Assembly: GCA_009778035.1 (NCBI GenBank)
Contig: WRKP01000005.1
Coordinates: forward strand, 1 to 64,000
DNA length: 64,000 nucleotides
Reading direction: 5' to 3'
Source of the DNA: Planctomycetaceae bacterium
GTDB lineage: Bacteria > Planctomycetota > Planctomycetia > Pirellulales > Thermoguttaceae
Both the position numbers and the translations under genes were made by a program. Positions 44,041-52,925 of the stretch are shown here, piece by piece (position 1 is the first letter of the stretch; the number at the start of each line of letters is the position of its first letter). The notes under the pieces are model-generated. The model worked only from the letters and a program-made list of their open reading frames with translations, did not search any database and was not told the origin of the DNA.

Positions 44041-44160
44041 TAGACTTGTTCGGAAACCGTCATCCCGGCGAAGGCCGGGACCCAGAGGAGCCGAGATCAC
44101 ACGCAATGTCTGGATTCCGGCTTTCGCCGGAATGACGATTTTGAGGGTTTCCGAACAAGT
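44041..44160. repeat. Dispersed palindromic element, copy 8, symmetric
   Basis: Outer arms TAGACTTGTTCGGAAACCGTCAT and GGGTTTCCGAACAAGTCC; inner arms CCCGGCGAAGGCCGGGACCCAG and CTGGATTCCGGCTTTCGCCGGAATGAC. It shows the TAGACTTGTTCGG terminus variant on both sides. Confidence 0.75.
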
Positions 44161-44229
44161 CCTATGGACAAAGTGAAATACGCTCTCATGCCTTTCTTTC
44201 CGCCGTGCATAAGATTAAAATTGGATGCC

Positions 44230-45225
44230 ATGTTCATTGACGAAATCGAAATCGAAGTCGAAGCCGGAAAAGGCGGAAATGGATGCGCCAGTTTCCGACG
44301 CGAAAAATACGTTCCACGCGGCGGTCCCGACGGCGGAGATGGCGGAAACGGCGGAAATGTTGTCCTCCAAGCGACAACCAATACCGATAATCTAGTGCAC
44401 CTCAGCCGACAACATCTTTGGAAAGCCAAAGCCGGCCATGCCGGACAAGGTGCCCGCAAACACGGTGCCAGTGCAGACGACCTGATTATCGAAGTTCCCG
44501 TCGGAACGATGATTTTCGACCGAAAATACGATTTTCTGCTCAAAGACCTGACCGCCGACGGAGCCGAAGTCATCGTTTGCAAAGGCGGCAAAGGCGGAAA
44601 AGGGAATGCCCGACTCAAAACAGCCATCAACCGTGCTCCCCGGCAAGCCGAGCCGGGAATGCCGGGCGAACACCGAAAACTTCGCCTCGAACTGAAAATG
44701 ATTGCCGACGTCGGATTGGTCGGCAAGCCCAATGCCGGTAAAAGCACGCTGTTAAGTTGCCTGTCGGCAGCAAGGCCGGAAATTGCCGCGTATCCCTTTA
44801 CGACGAAGCATCCGCATCTCGGTTTGGTCTACATCGACTTGGATCGTTCGTTCGTGATGGCGGATATACCAGGTTTGATAGAAGGTGCGAGTCAGGGCAT
44901 CGGGTTGGGACATGATTTTTTGCGTCATATTCAACGGGCGGGTTTTTTGGTACACCTTGTCGAGCCGGCCCCGATGGATGGGACGGAGCCTTGGGAGAAT
45001 TATCAGGCAATCCGCCGGGAGTTGCGGGAATTTGATGCGGCATTGGGCGAGCGGAGGGAGTTCATCGTGGTAACGAAGTCGGACTTGCCGGAAGCGGAGG
45101 ATGTGCAAAGGCAGTTTTCGGAGCGTTTGCAGCAGGATGTGTGGTTGATTTCCTCCGCGACGGGCAGCGGACTGAAACCGCTGGCCGCTGCGCTCTATGC
45201 GGCATTAAACGAGCCCGTGGCGTGA
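44230..45225 (+). CDS. obgE: GTPase ObgE/CgtA
   Basis: 331 residues from MFIDEIEIEV (44230). The Obg N-terminal fold has the Gly-rich signature 'GGDGGNGGNVVLQA' and 'ASFRREKYVPRGGPDGG'. The G domain has G1 'GLVGKPNAGKSTLL', G3 'DIPGLIEGASQGIGLG' and G4 'VVTKSDL'. It lacks the extra C-terminal OCT domain, as in many phyla. Obg binds the large ribosomal subunit and is essential in most bacteria. A TAAAAT box lies 8 bases before the ATG (44216-44221), again close to leaderless. rplU/rpmA, its usual neighbours, are absent. Confidence 0.93.
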   Translation: MFIDEIEIEVEAGKGGNGCASFRREKYVPRGGPDGGDGGNGGNVVLQATTNTDNLVHLSRQHLWKAKAGHAGQGARKHGASADDLIIEVPVGTMIFDRKYDFLLKDLTADGAEVIVCKGGKGGKGNARLKTAINRAPRQAEPGMPGEHRKLRLELKMIADVGLVGKPNAGKSTLLSCLSAARPEIAAYPFTTKHPHLGLVYIDLDRSFVMADIPGLIEGASQGIGLGHDFLRHIQRAGFLVHLVEPAPMDGTEPWENYQAIRRELREFDAALGERREFIVVTKSDLPEAEDVQRQFSERLQQDVWLISSATGSGLKPLAAALYAALNEPVA

Positions 45226-45237
45226 GTTCGGGATTCA

Positions 45238-48200
45238 TCACCGTCGCGGGCCGCGACGGTCAGAGGCCTCGAAGCCGATGGGGATCACTCCCACCTGCAT
45301 CGGCTCCTCCGGCGGGCCCGACGGCAAATCCAATACCGATATGCTCATCCGCGTTACCCAAGTGTCCGACAAATCCCAAAATTGACCCGGTACACTCGGC
45401 CAATTCAACGTTACCTCCAACGTCCAATCGCCCGGCGATAAATCATCCAACTGAAACAGACCGTGTTCATCCACCACACACGTCACACGGCTGTCCCAAG
45501 CACGCTGCCGCTGACGCTCCCATTCAATCGCGGCATTCATTATCTGAATCCCCTTTTCGTACAAATCCGGGTTCGCCTCCCGAAACGCTTGGCTCTCCGG
45601 CAACGCCTCCCAACGACGAACAACACGCTCCAACTCGTCAGGACTATTCAGCCAACCCGTGTTCATCTCGGGAGCCTTCAGGATATATGCCATCAACGGC
45701 GGAATCATAGGAGTCGGCAACACCATGCGTTCGGGATATGTCAGTTCCGCCTGAACACTGGCAAAACGCCAATCGACTTTCTCCCTGTCTTCTTCCGTTG
45801 GCAAAGCAATCTCTCCCCGCACCGCGTATCCGCCGCCGCCGATCTTCACGCTCAACATCTCGCCCGGCTCGATGTCATACGATTGCATGTGCGAAGAATG
45901 CCAAGAACTATCGTTATTGAGCGCAATGGATTGCCCGACTCGCCCCTTACCCGAAAAAACACGGTCAAACACGAACCGGCCATTTGCATCGCACGGAATT
46001 CGATAAAAATAACTGATAAACGGCCGATCCCAGTTCCGGTCATCTTCAGGATAAAACTGAAGCGACGCCCACGCATCTTTTGCCGGTTCCGTGCCGGTGT
46101 AGATGGTTCCCTCAATGCGTCCCCACGGCGTGAGCGAAATCGGCTCGGTTCGCTGCTCGAATTCGGCCTTGCGAATTGCCGCAAAGCCGCTGTCATGCAG
46201 GAATATCAGTTTATAGTCCTGATTGCCGAGGCTTATTCCGCTTCGGGAAATCGAAAAATTGCCCGTACTGTCCGTACGGAAAGACCGGTTCCTGCTGTTC
46301 TGAGTCAGTCTTGAATTTTCGAGTGAGAATGGCTGGCCCGGCGTTGCGATGCCGATTTCCGTATGCGACGCCGGGTTGCCGTCCGGCTGCAATACCGTAC
46401 CGATCAGATGGGTAGTGAATTGTCCCGTCGCTTTTTTGAGTTTGAATTCGAGCGTCATGTCGCCCGACTTGGCAATCAAATCGGCCGATTGCAACGCTTC
46501 GTATCCGTCGGCCTCAACTTGCAGATGGTAATTGTCGAATTCGCCGAATCGCTGACCAATCATTCGGGTGAAGTTGCCGTCTCTGCCCGACTGCGTGCCA
46601 AATTCGCGGCTCAAACCGCGGCTGCCCTTGAACGTGAACCATTCCGACACGCCAAAATTCGGGATCGGCTCGCCGGTTTCGGCATCGGTTACGATGCCCG
46701 TAATCTCGAACACCGGCTTGAAAACATAAACATTTTCTTCGCCGCCAAACTTCAACGTGGCGTGATCAATTGTGACGTTTTGGACATTGTCGCCTTCAAT
46801 GATGAAGTTAATCCGGCCATCCGGTGCATGTTCCCAAACGAATCGACCATCTTCACCGGTTCTGACGGCTCCATATTCATCCGCATCGACGAAGAGTCGG
46901 TGCGTTCCGATTCCCTGTCCCCACCAATTGTTCCAAAAGCGAGTCGAAATTCGCATTCCTTCGAGCGGATTGCCAGCCGGGTCAACGGTTTTGAAGATTA
47001 ACGTTCGCCCTTTTCGTAAAACGATGTTCAAGGGTTCCATATCGTGCGAGATTTCTTCCAGCCGCACAATATCCGGGGCAAAGTCGCGATGGCATATGCC
47101 GATGTCCACGGTGCGCAGGTCGCCGTTCGGCGAACAATTCTCGAACAAAAATTCGCCGTTTTCGCCGCTTAGGGTCATTGCATGCCTATGGAAGTTCGTG
47201 TCGTCCTGGGCAGCGTTCGTATGGATAATCGCTCCCACGACGGGATTGCCCTGCTCGTCGAGGACTCTTCCTTTGAGCGGCAAGCCGGCGGGGAGTACAA
47301 TCGTTTTCGTAAACCGGCCGTCGGCATCTTTTGCGGCGAAATCCCGGAACGTTTGGCCCTTAGAAATCCGCAATCTGGGAAAGTCAGGATGCGTTATGGT
47401 TATGTCAAAATTTTGGTCGACCTGTTCCGGCGGCAGGACTTGGTAAATCCAAAATCCGTCGGCATCGGTTTTGAACCATTGTGCGTATTCCAAAATAGGC
47501 GGTGCGGGATTATTTTGCCGACCAGCAATACTCACGCCGAACGAAATGGTCGCATCCGCAACCGGATTGCCGGCGGCGTCGATGACGCGTCCGCCGATGG
47601 GGCCGAAAGCCCTATCCGGCATTTTGAACGAAAGCATCGTCGGCAACGGGTCCCTGGAGGTATCCGGCCAACGGAGTTCGTACGGAGCGAAACCGTCGGG
47701 ATAGAGGACGATTTTGAACGACCTTTGCTCGGCAAAATTGGCAATCGGCACGAAGCATTTGCCGTCGATGAGGTCGAAATTTCGGGGCTGGTTGCCTTCC
47801 CAATCGGCGGGACGCGGATTGGGATAGGTGCGGATGTATCCCGTCGTGCAGGGATTGCCGTCCGCATCGGTCAGTTCGACGGAGATTCCAGGCTCCGTGG
47901 CGTTTACGGGCTCTGTAGCGGTTACAGCCTCCGTGGAATCGCCGAAACGCAAGCCGACGCCGAGCAGTGTCAGCACCGCGAGCAACACAAACGGCAATAC
48001 CAGTTTATGCTTGCTCGACTTTCGTACAGGTCTCATTTCGTTAAACAGCATCGTAATTCTCCTTTTGAGTAGGGATTTGCGCCCTGCCATTCCGAGGGCA
48101 CTGTGCGGCTCGGAAGCAGAACGGATTAGAGCAAAATTGAGCAAAATTCGAGCATAATCGCTCGTTTCTCCGCACGCTTCGGCACCGTCATCATCGGCCA

Positions 48201-49140
48201 GGTAATCCTGGTCGGCAAGCAATCGGCTGCGGAGCATCCAATAAAACGGCTGCATCCAAAGCGGATACTGAAATAGCCGAACGACGTTCCAGGTCAATAA
48301 ATCACCGTTTTTCAGGTGCGACCATTCATGGACGAGACAGGCACGCAGTTCTGAAACCGGTGCTGTACAAAGTCTTTCGGGCAGCAACAGTGTTGGCCGA
48401 AGAAAGCCAAACACCATAGGAGCGGCAATTTTGTCGGAAACCCGTAATCGGACGGCACTCCGGGCATGGCCGCTGATATGGCCGCTGACCTGCCGGAACA
48501 TGGCCAAAACGGGCTCGGAAGCGCAGGCCGAGTGTTTGAGCAGGTAGCGGAGTTTGCATCCTGCCGCGAAGTCGCGGAGGAAGAGAACCAGCGGTACAAG
48601 GATGAGTGCATAACATAGCAGGGAGGCAATCGTAATTTCCAAAAAGGGCTGCATCGACTCGGCCTGCGAGACCACAGGGCCGGAATCGGAGTGAGATAAT
48701 AATGAGCCGGGGACGGATCGCGACAATAATGAGCCGGAATCGGAGTGGAGCGCAGTCCCCGGATATTGAACGTGGTCCGAAAACGGCGCCGCAAGCGGCT
48801 CCATCTGCGGCTCTATGTGCTGCATCGCGATCGAATCGCTCGCGGGAGGCTCCATCCGCTGCACTTCGCCGCCCGGCGGTCGGCGATCTTCCGTATGGAA
48901 GCGATCTGCCGTATGGGAATTGGTTTCCATCACGGGCAGGCCGACCATCCATATCGGCCCGATTCCGCAGCCAATGCAAATAGCGGCACCGGCAACGAGG
49001 CCCAATCCGGCTTGCGTGAGGCGGATTCGGTCGATGGGCTGCCGAAAAAATCGGCGGACGACGAGCACCGCCGCCAGCAGGATGAATGCGACTCCTTCAA
49101 AGAGGAGAATGGACATCAGGATTTCGGATGATATGGTCAT
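45238..49140 (-). CDS. BlaR1-like M56 membrane peptidase fused to carboxypeptidase-regulatory-like domains
   Basis: 1300 residues. The N-terminal ~400 residues are the BlaR1/MecR1 chassis: membrane helices near 5-30, 45-70 and 160-185, then a cytosolic M56 zinc peptidase with HEWSH (about 271-275) in 'LVHEWSHLKNGDLL', and a last helix near 380-400. In place of a beta-lactam sensor, about 880 extracytoplasmic residues follow, with several carboxypeptidase-regulatory-like beta-sandwich repeats ('DADGNPCTTGYIRTY', 'DAAGNPVADATISFG', 'DEQGNPVVGAIIHTN', 'DAETGEPIPNFG'). It lies 48 bases after the BlaI gene. By analogy, ligand binding outside triggers cleavage of BlaI. The ligand is unknown. Confidence 0.8.
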   Translation of the reverse strand: MTISSEILMSILLFEGVAFILLAAVLVVRRFFRQPIDRIRLTQAGLGLVAGAAICIGCGIGPIWMVGLPVMETNSHTADRFHTEDRRPPGGEVQRMEPPASDSIAMQHIEPQMEPLAAPFSDHVQYPGTALHSDSGSLLSRSVPGSLLSHSDSGPVVSQAESMQPFLEITIASLLCYALILVPLVLFLRDFAAGCKLRYLLKHSACASEPVLAMFRQVSGHISGHARSAVRLRVSDKIAAPMVFGFLRPTLLLPERLCTAPVSELRACLVHEWSHLKNGDLLTWNVVRLFQYPLWMQPFYWMLRSRLLADQDYLADDDGAEACGETSDYARILLNFALIRSASEPHSALGMAGRKSLLKRRITMLFNEMRPVRKSSKHKLVLPFVLLAVLTLLGVGLRFGDSTEAVTATEPVNATEPGISVELTDADGNPCTTGYIRTYPNPRPADWEGNQPRNFDLIDGKCFVPIANFAEQRSFKIVLYPDGFAPYELRWPDTSRDPLPTMLSFKMPDRAFGPIGGRVIDAAGNPVADATISFGVSIAGRQNNPAPPILEYAQWFKTDADGFWIYQVLPPEQVDQNFDITITHPDFPRLRISKGQTFRDFAAKDADGRFTKTIVLPAGLPLKGRVLDEQGNPVVGAIIHTNAAQDDTNFHRHAMTLSGENGEFLFENCSPNGDLRTVDIGICHRDFAPDIVRLEEISHDMEPLNIVLRKGRTLIFKTVDPAGNPLEGMRISTRFWNNWWGQGIGTHRLFVDADEYGAVRTGEDGRFVWEHAPDGRINFIIEGDNVQNVTIDHATLKFGGEENVYVFKPVFEITGIVTDAETGEPIPNFGVSEWFTFKGSRGLSREFGTQSGRDGNFTRMIGQRFGEFDNYHLQVEADGYEALQSADLIAKSGDMTLEFKLKKATGQFTTHLIGTVLQPDGNPASHTEIGIATPGQPFSLENSRLTQNSRNRSFRTDSTGNFSISRSGISLGNQDYKLIFLHDSGFAAIRKAEFEQRTEPISLTPWGRIEGTIYTGTEPAKDAWASLQFYPEDDRNWDRPFISYFYRIPCDANGRFVFDRVFSGKGRVGQSIALNNDSSWHSSHMQSYDIEPGEMLSVKIGGGGYAVRGEIALPTEEDREKVDWRFASVQAELTYPERMVLPTPMIPPLMAYILKAPEMNTGWLNSPDELERVVRRWEALPESQAFREANPDLYEKGIQIMNAAIEWERQRQRAWDSRVTCVVDEHGLFQLDDLSPGDWTLEVTLNWPSVPGQFWDLSDTWVTRMSISVLDLPSGPPEEPMQVGVIPIGFEASDRRGPRR
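45240..45260. terminator. Perfect 10-base palindrome at convergent gene ends
   Basis: ACCGTCGCGG and CCGCGACGGT (45240-45249, 45251-45260) separated by one base. It starts 15 bases after the obgE stop and overlaps the last codons of the M56 gene. It can form a very stable hairpin; there is no T-run, so intrinsic termination is uncertain. Confidence 0.4.
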
Positions 49141-49188
49141 GGACGTTTGTTGGTGTATTGGCGTGTATCAATCGACAAGGTGCGGTTT

Positions 49189-49575
49189 TTATCCCTTTTG
49201 TTTTTTCACCCGTTCTTTCGCAATCAACTTTTCGATTTCTCGCAGTTCGTCGGCGGAGAGGTTTTCGGCCTGGAGCATAGAGAGCACGAGTCGGTCTACG
49301 GCACCGTCGAAGACTTTGTGCAGGAATCGGGAGCCGGCTTGTTCGATGGTGTAATTCGGCTTGTAATAAAGGGTTCGGTTGACATTTCGGACTTGGAGAA
49401 AGCCTTTTTCGGCCATGATACGGACGAGTGTTTGGATGGTCGTGAGGGCGAATTCGCCGTTGGGGGCCATTATTTGGTGTATTGTGCGGACGGGCGCTTC
49501 GCCGACATTCCAAAAGACTTTAAGGATATCCATTTCTCGTTCGCTGGGAGCGGAGGCCAATTCTTGCCGTGCCAT
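49189..49575 (-). CDS. BlaI/MecI-family repressor, copy 1
   Basis: 128 residues. A winged helix opens with 'LASAPSEREMDILKVFWNVGEAPVRTIHQIM', with 'LTTIQTLVRIMAEKGFLQVRN' as the recognition part. The C-terminal dimer region follows ('LVLSMLQAENLSADELREIEKLIAKE'). BlaI proteins bind a palindrome over their own promoter and are cleaved by the M56 partner. A perfect palindrome is 22 bases upstream of the start. It is the first gene of the operon with the 1300-residue M56 protein. Confidence 0.88.
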   Translation of the reverse strand: MARQELASAPSEREMDILKVFWNVGEAPVRTIHQIMAPNGEFALTTIQTLVRIMAEKGFLQVRNVNRTLYYKPNYTIEQAGSRFLHKVFDGAVDRLVLSMLQAENLSADELREIEKLIAKERVKKQKG

Positions 49576-49596
49576 ATTCTGCGGGGAACATTTAAT

Positions 49597-49618
49597 CTAA
49601 ACTAATAGGTTAGTTTAG
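49597..49618. promoter_or_regulatory. BlaI-type operator CTAAACTAA-TAGG-TTAGTTTAG
   Basis: A perfect palindrome with 9-base arms and a 4-base centre lies directly upstream of BlaI copy 1. It shares ACTA...TAGT half-sites with the operator-like sequence before BlaI copy 2. Confidence 0.7.
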
Positions 49619-49668
49619 CAGGAGGAAAACTTTCCGTCAATGGGGGCATCTGATTGATTTTTTTTAAT

Positions 49669-49715
49669 GGACTTGTTCAGAAATGGTCATTTCGGCGAGG
49701 CCGGAATCCAGCGGA
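49669..49715. repeat. Dispersed palindromic element, partial copy 9
   Basis: GGACTTGTTCAGAAATGGTCATTTCGGCGAGGCCGGAATCCAGCGG: a decayed left half with the TTGTTCGG-type terminus, between the PDZ gene and the BlaI operator. Confidence 0.55.
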
Positions 49716-49743
49716 ACCGGCCGGGTTAATCACCACCGCGACC

Positions 49744-50223
49744 CTATTGTTTGCAGAAAACCTTCAACGGCTTGCTATCCAGCGAAACATCGGCCACATA
49801 TCGTATCCCTGCCCGGATGACTTCCATCATAACGCTCTCCTCCGCTTGCAAAGTCCGCCAGTTTTGGGCAATCCAGTGCATATCGTTGGACGATTCTATG
49901 TGCCGCTGACCAATACCGACAATGGTGTCTCCTGTTGCAATTCCTCTCTTTGCCGCAGGACTGTCTGCCCGCACACACACCACACGCACTCCGCCATATT
50001 CTTGCATCGAAGGGACATAGCGGATGCCGAGAGTTTCCCAAATGATTTCGTCCTGCGAAGCGCCGGCTAAACGAGTTGGTTGCCCCTGGCAAAATGCTGT
50101 GGTAACGCCGACGAGCAATGCGGCCGTCAAGACTGATGCCGTCCAGGCCTGCGAACTCGCGGGCCTCCCGTGCTTACGCAATGGACTTTGGATTTGTTCG
50201 ATGCGTTTTTCGAATCTGCTCAT
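49744..50223 (-). CDS. Membrane-anchored PDZ protein, decapitated BlaR1 paralogue
   Basis: 159 residues from MSRFEKRIEQIQ (50223), with an AAAGGAG site. A membrane helix (about 24-41) is followed by a PDZ domain ('GGVRVVCVRADSPAAKRGIATGDTIVGIGQRHI'). The N-terminal 45 residues match the M56-WD40 protein at the start of its last membrane helix: RIEQIQSPLRKHG, ASSQAWTASV and AFCQGQP are shared, about 35 of 43 residues identical. Even the ribosome-site DNA is conserved. It therefore looks like the sensor end of a BlaR1-like protein that lost its peptidase, or the source of that module. No BlaI is adjacent. Extracytoplasmic sensor or decoy role is inference. Confidence 0.75.
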   Translation of the reverse strand: MSRFEKRIEQIQSPLRKHGRPASSQAWTASVLTAALLVGVTTAFCQGQPTRLAGASQDEIIWETLGIRYVPSMQEYGGVRVVCVRADSPAAKRGIATGDTIVGIGQRHIESSNDMHWIAQNWRTLQAEESVMMEVIRAGIRYVADVSLDSKPLKVFCKQ

Positions 50224-50299
50224 TTCTAGAACTCCTTTTGTGAGAATGGCCAAAGTAGTCGGATTATAGCATATGCCGTGTCCGATTGCCAGTAGATGA

Positions 50300-50716
50300 T
50301 CAGACCGATTCCGCGAATTCACTCAATTTTACAATTTTCGTCTTCTCAAATCGTTGCATCGTGAGCAGGTCAAGGTCGCCGGTAATCAGGTAGTCGGCAT
50401 GACCATCCTTTGCCAAAGCGAGGAGAAAGTTGTCCTTTGGATCTCGGCAAGCATCAACGACGGAGCGGACATCGACAAGTTCGGCACTGCGTTTTAGCAA
50501 TGCAACGAGTCTCGCATAATTTTCTGGGTTGATTTGCCTTGCAAGGTACGGCTTGCGGACGGCATTCGCCAAGTCTTCGAATAATGCTTCGGAAACCAAT
50601 AAACGGTATTTTGAATTGAATACCATTTTGAGGCGAACACGGAACCCCGGCGACAGCATCGAACTGACCCAAGCATTTGTATCAACGACAAGCCGTATTT
50701 TTTTGTTTGTCTGCAT
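50300..50716 (-). CDS. PIN-domain toxin (putative RNase)
   Basis: 138 residues from MQTNKKIRLVVDTNAW (50716), trimmed from the longer track frame. Acidic residues of the PIN active site are visible: 'VVDTNAWVSS', 'SEALFEDLANAV' (Glu), 'DPKDNFLLALAKDGHADYLITGDLDLL' (Asp pairs). It is of the COG1569-type PIN group, a likely RNase toxin. The antitoxin gene overlaps it by 35 bases upstream. The pair sits inside the BlaI/M56 region and interrupts it. Confidence 0.8.
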   Translation of the reverse strand: MQTNKKIRLVVDTNAWVSSMLSPGFRVRLKMVFNSKYRLLVSEALFEDLANAVRKPYLARQINPENYARLVALLKRSAELVDVRSVVDACRDPKDNFLLALAKDGHADYLITGDLDLLTMQRFEKTKIVKLSEFAESV

Positions 50717-50972
50717 AAAGTTCCGCTCGGGCTTCTTTACAAATCGCAACGATTTCTTCCATAGTCGGTTCGTCTTTTTCGGTAAATCCTTGACTTTTGC
50801 GCCATGCATCCATGTCACGTCCGATAAGACTGAACTCATCCAATGCGGAAATCGCTTCTTCATCCACTTCGGGCTCGTCTATTTCGATGAGGTTCTGCGA
50901 CGCAAGATCGACGATCAGGCGTTCCGCCTTGGGATCGACAATCCTGATACTCATTGTTTTTACGACTGTCAT
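50682..50972 (-). CDS. Antitoxin partner of the PIN toxin
   Basis: 96 residues, small and acidic ('IDEPEVDEEAISALDEFSLIGRDMDAW', then 'EEIVAICKEARAELYADKQ'). The 35-base overlap with the PIN toxin, and the size, fit a type II antitoxin. The N-terminus ('MSIRIVDPKAERLIVDLA') resembles the ribbon-type DNA-binding start of such antitoxins. The start may be the internal Met7. Autoregulation would be expected; I did not find a clear palindrome. Confidence 0.7.
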   Translation of the reverse strand: MTVVKTMSIRIVDPKAERLIVDLASQNLIEIDEPEVDEEAISALDEFSLIGRDMDAWRKSQGFTEKDEPTMEEIVAICKEARAELYADKQKNTACR

Positions 50973-51050
50973 AGTACGGCCCTTGTTTCGTTAACGCGTT
51001 CTATTTTCTAACAAATTTTGCAGTTTTACAAGACGGCGACTGGAGCCGCA

Positions 51051-52925
51051 CTACTCCAACGCCCAAATGCGAACGACTCTGTCCTCGCCGCCCGTTACTA
51101 TTTTCCCACCATCCGGTGAAAAAATTGCCGAATGCACATCATCCCTGTGCTCCCGCAATACCAATAACTCCCCTCCCGACTCGGCTTCCCAAATCCGAAC
51201 CGTTCCGTCATCCCCACACGTCACGACAAACCTTCCGTCAGGAGAAAAAGCCGCCGAAGAAACATCATCCCCATGTCCCCGTAATGCTTGCAATTCCCCG
51301 CCGGATTCGGCATCCCAAATCCGAGCCGTATTGTCCTCACTTGCCGTTACGATTCGCCTGCCGTTCGGGGAAAAAACCGCCGATTCGACCGAATCCGTAT
51401 GTCCCCGCAATGTTCGCAATTCCCTGCCCGATTCGGCATCCCAAATCCGAACCGTTCTGTCCGAACTGCTCGAAACAATTCGCCGTCCATCCTGCGAAAA
51501 AGCAACGGAATTGACATCATCCCTGTGTCCCTGCAATGTTTGCAACGCCCTTCCCGATTCGGCATCCCAAATGCGGATGGTGTTGTCCTCGCTGCCCGTT
51601 ACGATTCGCCTGCCGTTCGGAGAAAAAACCGCCGATTCGACCGTATCTCTATGTCCTTGTAGCCGTCGCAATTCTCTGCCGGATTCGGCATCCCAAATCC
51701 GGGCAGTTCTGTCCGAACTGCTTGTTACAATGTGCCTTCCGTCTGGCGAAAAAGCGGCGAAATTGACGTCGTCCGTGTGGCCACTCAATGTTTGCAGTTC
51801 TCTGCCGGATTCGGCGTCCCAAATCCGGGCAGTCCTGTCCGAACTGCTCGTTACAATGCGTCTTCCGTCCGGCGAAAAAGCAACGGAACTGACATCGTTT
51901 GTATGGCCTCGGATTTCCAAAATGGAACGAGCAGCGGTGATCGTTCCGGCTGGCAATCGGCTATCACCGTCGTTGCCGCCTGAAATTCGGCTTTGCGGCT
52001 GTCCCTGACAAAACGCCAGGGTAATACTGACGAGCAGGGCGGTCGAAAAGACCGATGCCGTCCAGGCCTGCGAACTCGCGTGACTCCCGTGCTTACGCAA
52101 CGGGCTCTGTATTTGTTCAATACGTCTCATAATTTTCTCCTTTCGTGAAAATGGTTGAAGGATAGGAAGTAAACGTTCTCCGGCAACGAGCCGAAGAAGT
52201 GTATCGGTATATTGTTCCGGCGGAATGTTCCCCTGTGCAAGCACGACATAATCGCAGGCCTCATCGGCAGCAAAATCGCATTGCCAAAGCACGAACCAGT
52301 ACAAAGGATGCCAAAACAGTAAGGCTCCGCATAGCCGCGTGAACAGAGCGGTCAAGTGATCCCGACGGATGATGTGCGATAATTCGTGCAGAAACACGGC
52401 ATCGCGTTCGGTATTGTCGAGTTTTTCCGCCAGCGATTCGGGCAGCAACACCGCCGGATGGAGCCCCCAGCACCAGACCGTCGGGCTTTTGACGCTCGGC
52501 GATGTGAACAAAATCGGCAGCGATACATTGCGGAGCATCTTGGAATGACGCAAAAGCGCATCCTGCAGTTCTCTGTCGGGATAGGGGGTTGCGTGGAACA
52601 TCAATTTTCGTGAATGGGCAATGCCGTAGAGCAGGATGGCGAGGAAAAAGAGCATTCCTGCAAGGCAAAATATGCCGAGCGTGTGGAGATTGATCCATTG
52701 CGGAATGACGGAGATTTGCAGCATTCCATTTCCGGTAGCGAAGACGAGCGTGGAAAGCAGGGGTGTGAGTATCGCGGCAAAAATCCCTGTGGCGTAGAGC
52801 CAATGGGCTTTCCAGGGTGCGTATCGGTAGCGTTTTCCGAGCACCCACGCGGCAGCCAGCCAAAACGTGGACTGCCAAAGGGCGAAAAGCACGAAAGTAC
52901 CGAGAAGGGGGATTGTGGTTGTCAT
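51051..52925 (-). CDS. BlaR1-like M56 peptidase fused to a seven-bladed WD40 propeller
   Basis: 624 residues. The N-terminal ~320 residues form the BlaR1 chassis: membrane helices near 5-30, 40-60 and 85-105, a peptidase motif HELSH (about 178-182) in 'FLHELSHIIRRDH', then a last helix ('WTASVFSTALLVSITLAF'). From about 337 to 624, seven consecutive WD40 repeats close a full propeller, each 'GH.D.V.SA.FSP.GR.IVT.S.D.T.RIWDAESG'. Topology puts the propeller outside the cytoplasm, where a penicillin-binding sensor would sit. The start overlaps the BlaI copy 2 stop (ATGA). The repeats are also near-identical at the DNA level, which suggests recent copying. Confidence 0.85.
   Translation of the reverse strand: MTTTIPLLGTFVLFALWQSTFWLAAAWVLGKRYRYAPWKAHWLYATGIFAAILTPLLSTLVFATGNGMLQISVIPQWINLHTLGIFCLAGMLFFLAILLYGIAHSRKLMFHATPYPDRELQDALLRHSKMLRNVSLPILFTSPSVKSPTVWCWGLHPAVLLPESLAEKLDNTERDAVFLHELSHIIRRDHLTALFTRLCGALLFWHPLYWFVLWQCDFAADEACDYVVLAQGNIPPEQYTDTLLRLVAGERLLPILQPFSRKEKIMRRIEQIQSPLRKHGSHASSQAWTASVFSTALLVSITLAFCQGQPQSRISGGNDGDSRLPAGTITAARSILEIRGHTNDVSSVAFSPDGRRIVTSSSDRTARIWDAESGRELQTLSGHTDDVNFAAFSPDGRHIVTSSSDRTARIWDAESGRELRRLQGHRDTVESAVFSPNGRRIVTGSEDNTIRIWDAESGRALQTLQGHRDDVNSVAFSQDGRRIVSSSSDRTVRIWDAESGRELRTLRGHTDSVESAVFSPNGRRIVTASEDNTARIWDAESGGELQALRGHGDDVSSAAFSPDGRFVVTCGDDGTVRIWEAESGGELLVLREHRDDVHSAIFSPDGGKIVTGGEDRVVRIWALE

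Noticed and set aside
51067-52008. A 313-codon frame opposite the WD40 repeats
   Set aside because: Open only because the repeats are near-identical; the sense frame is a complete propeller.
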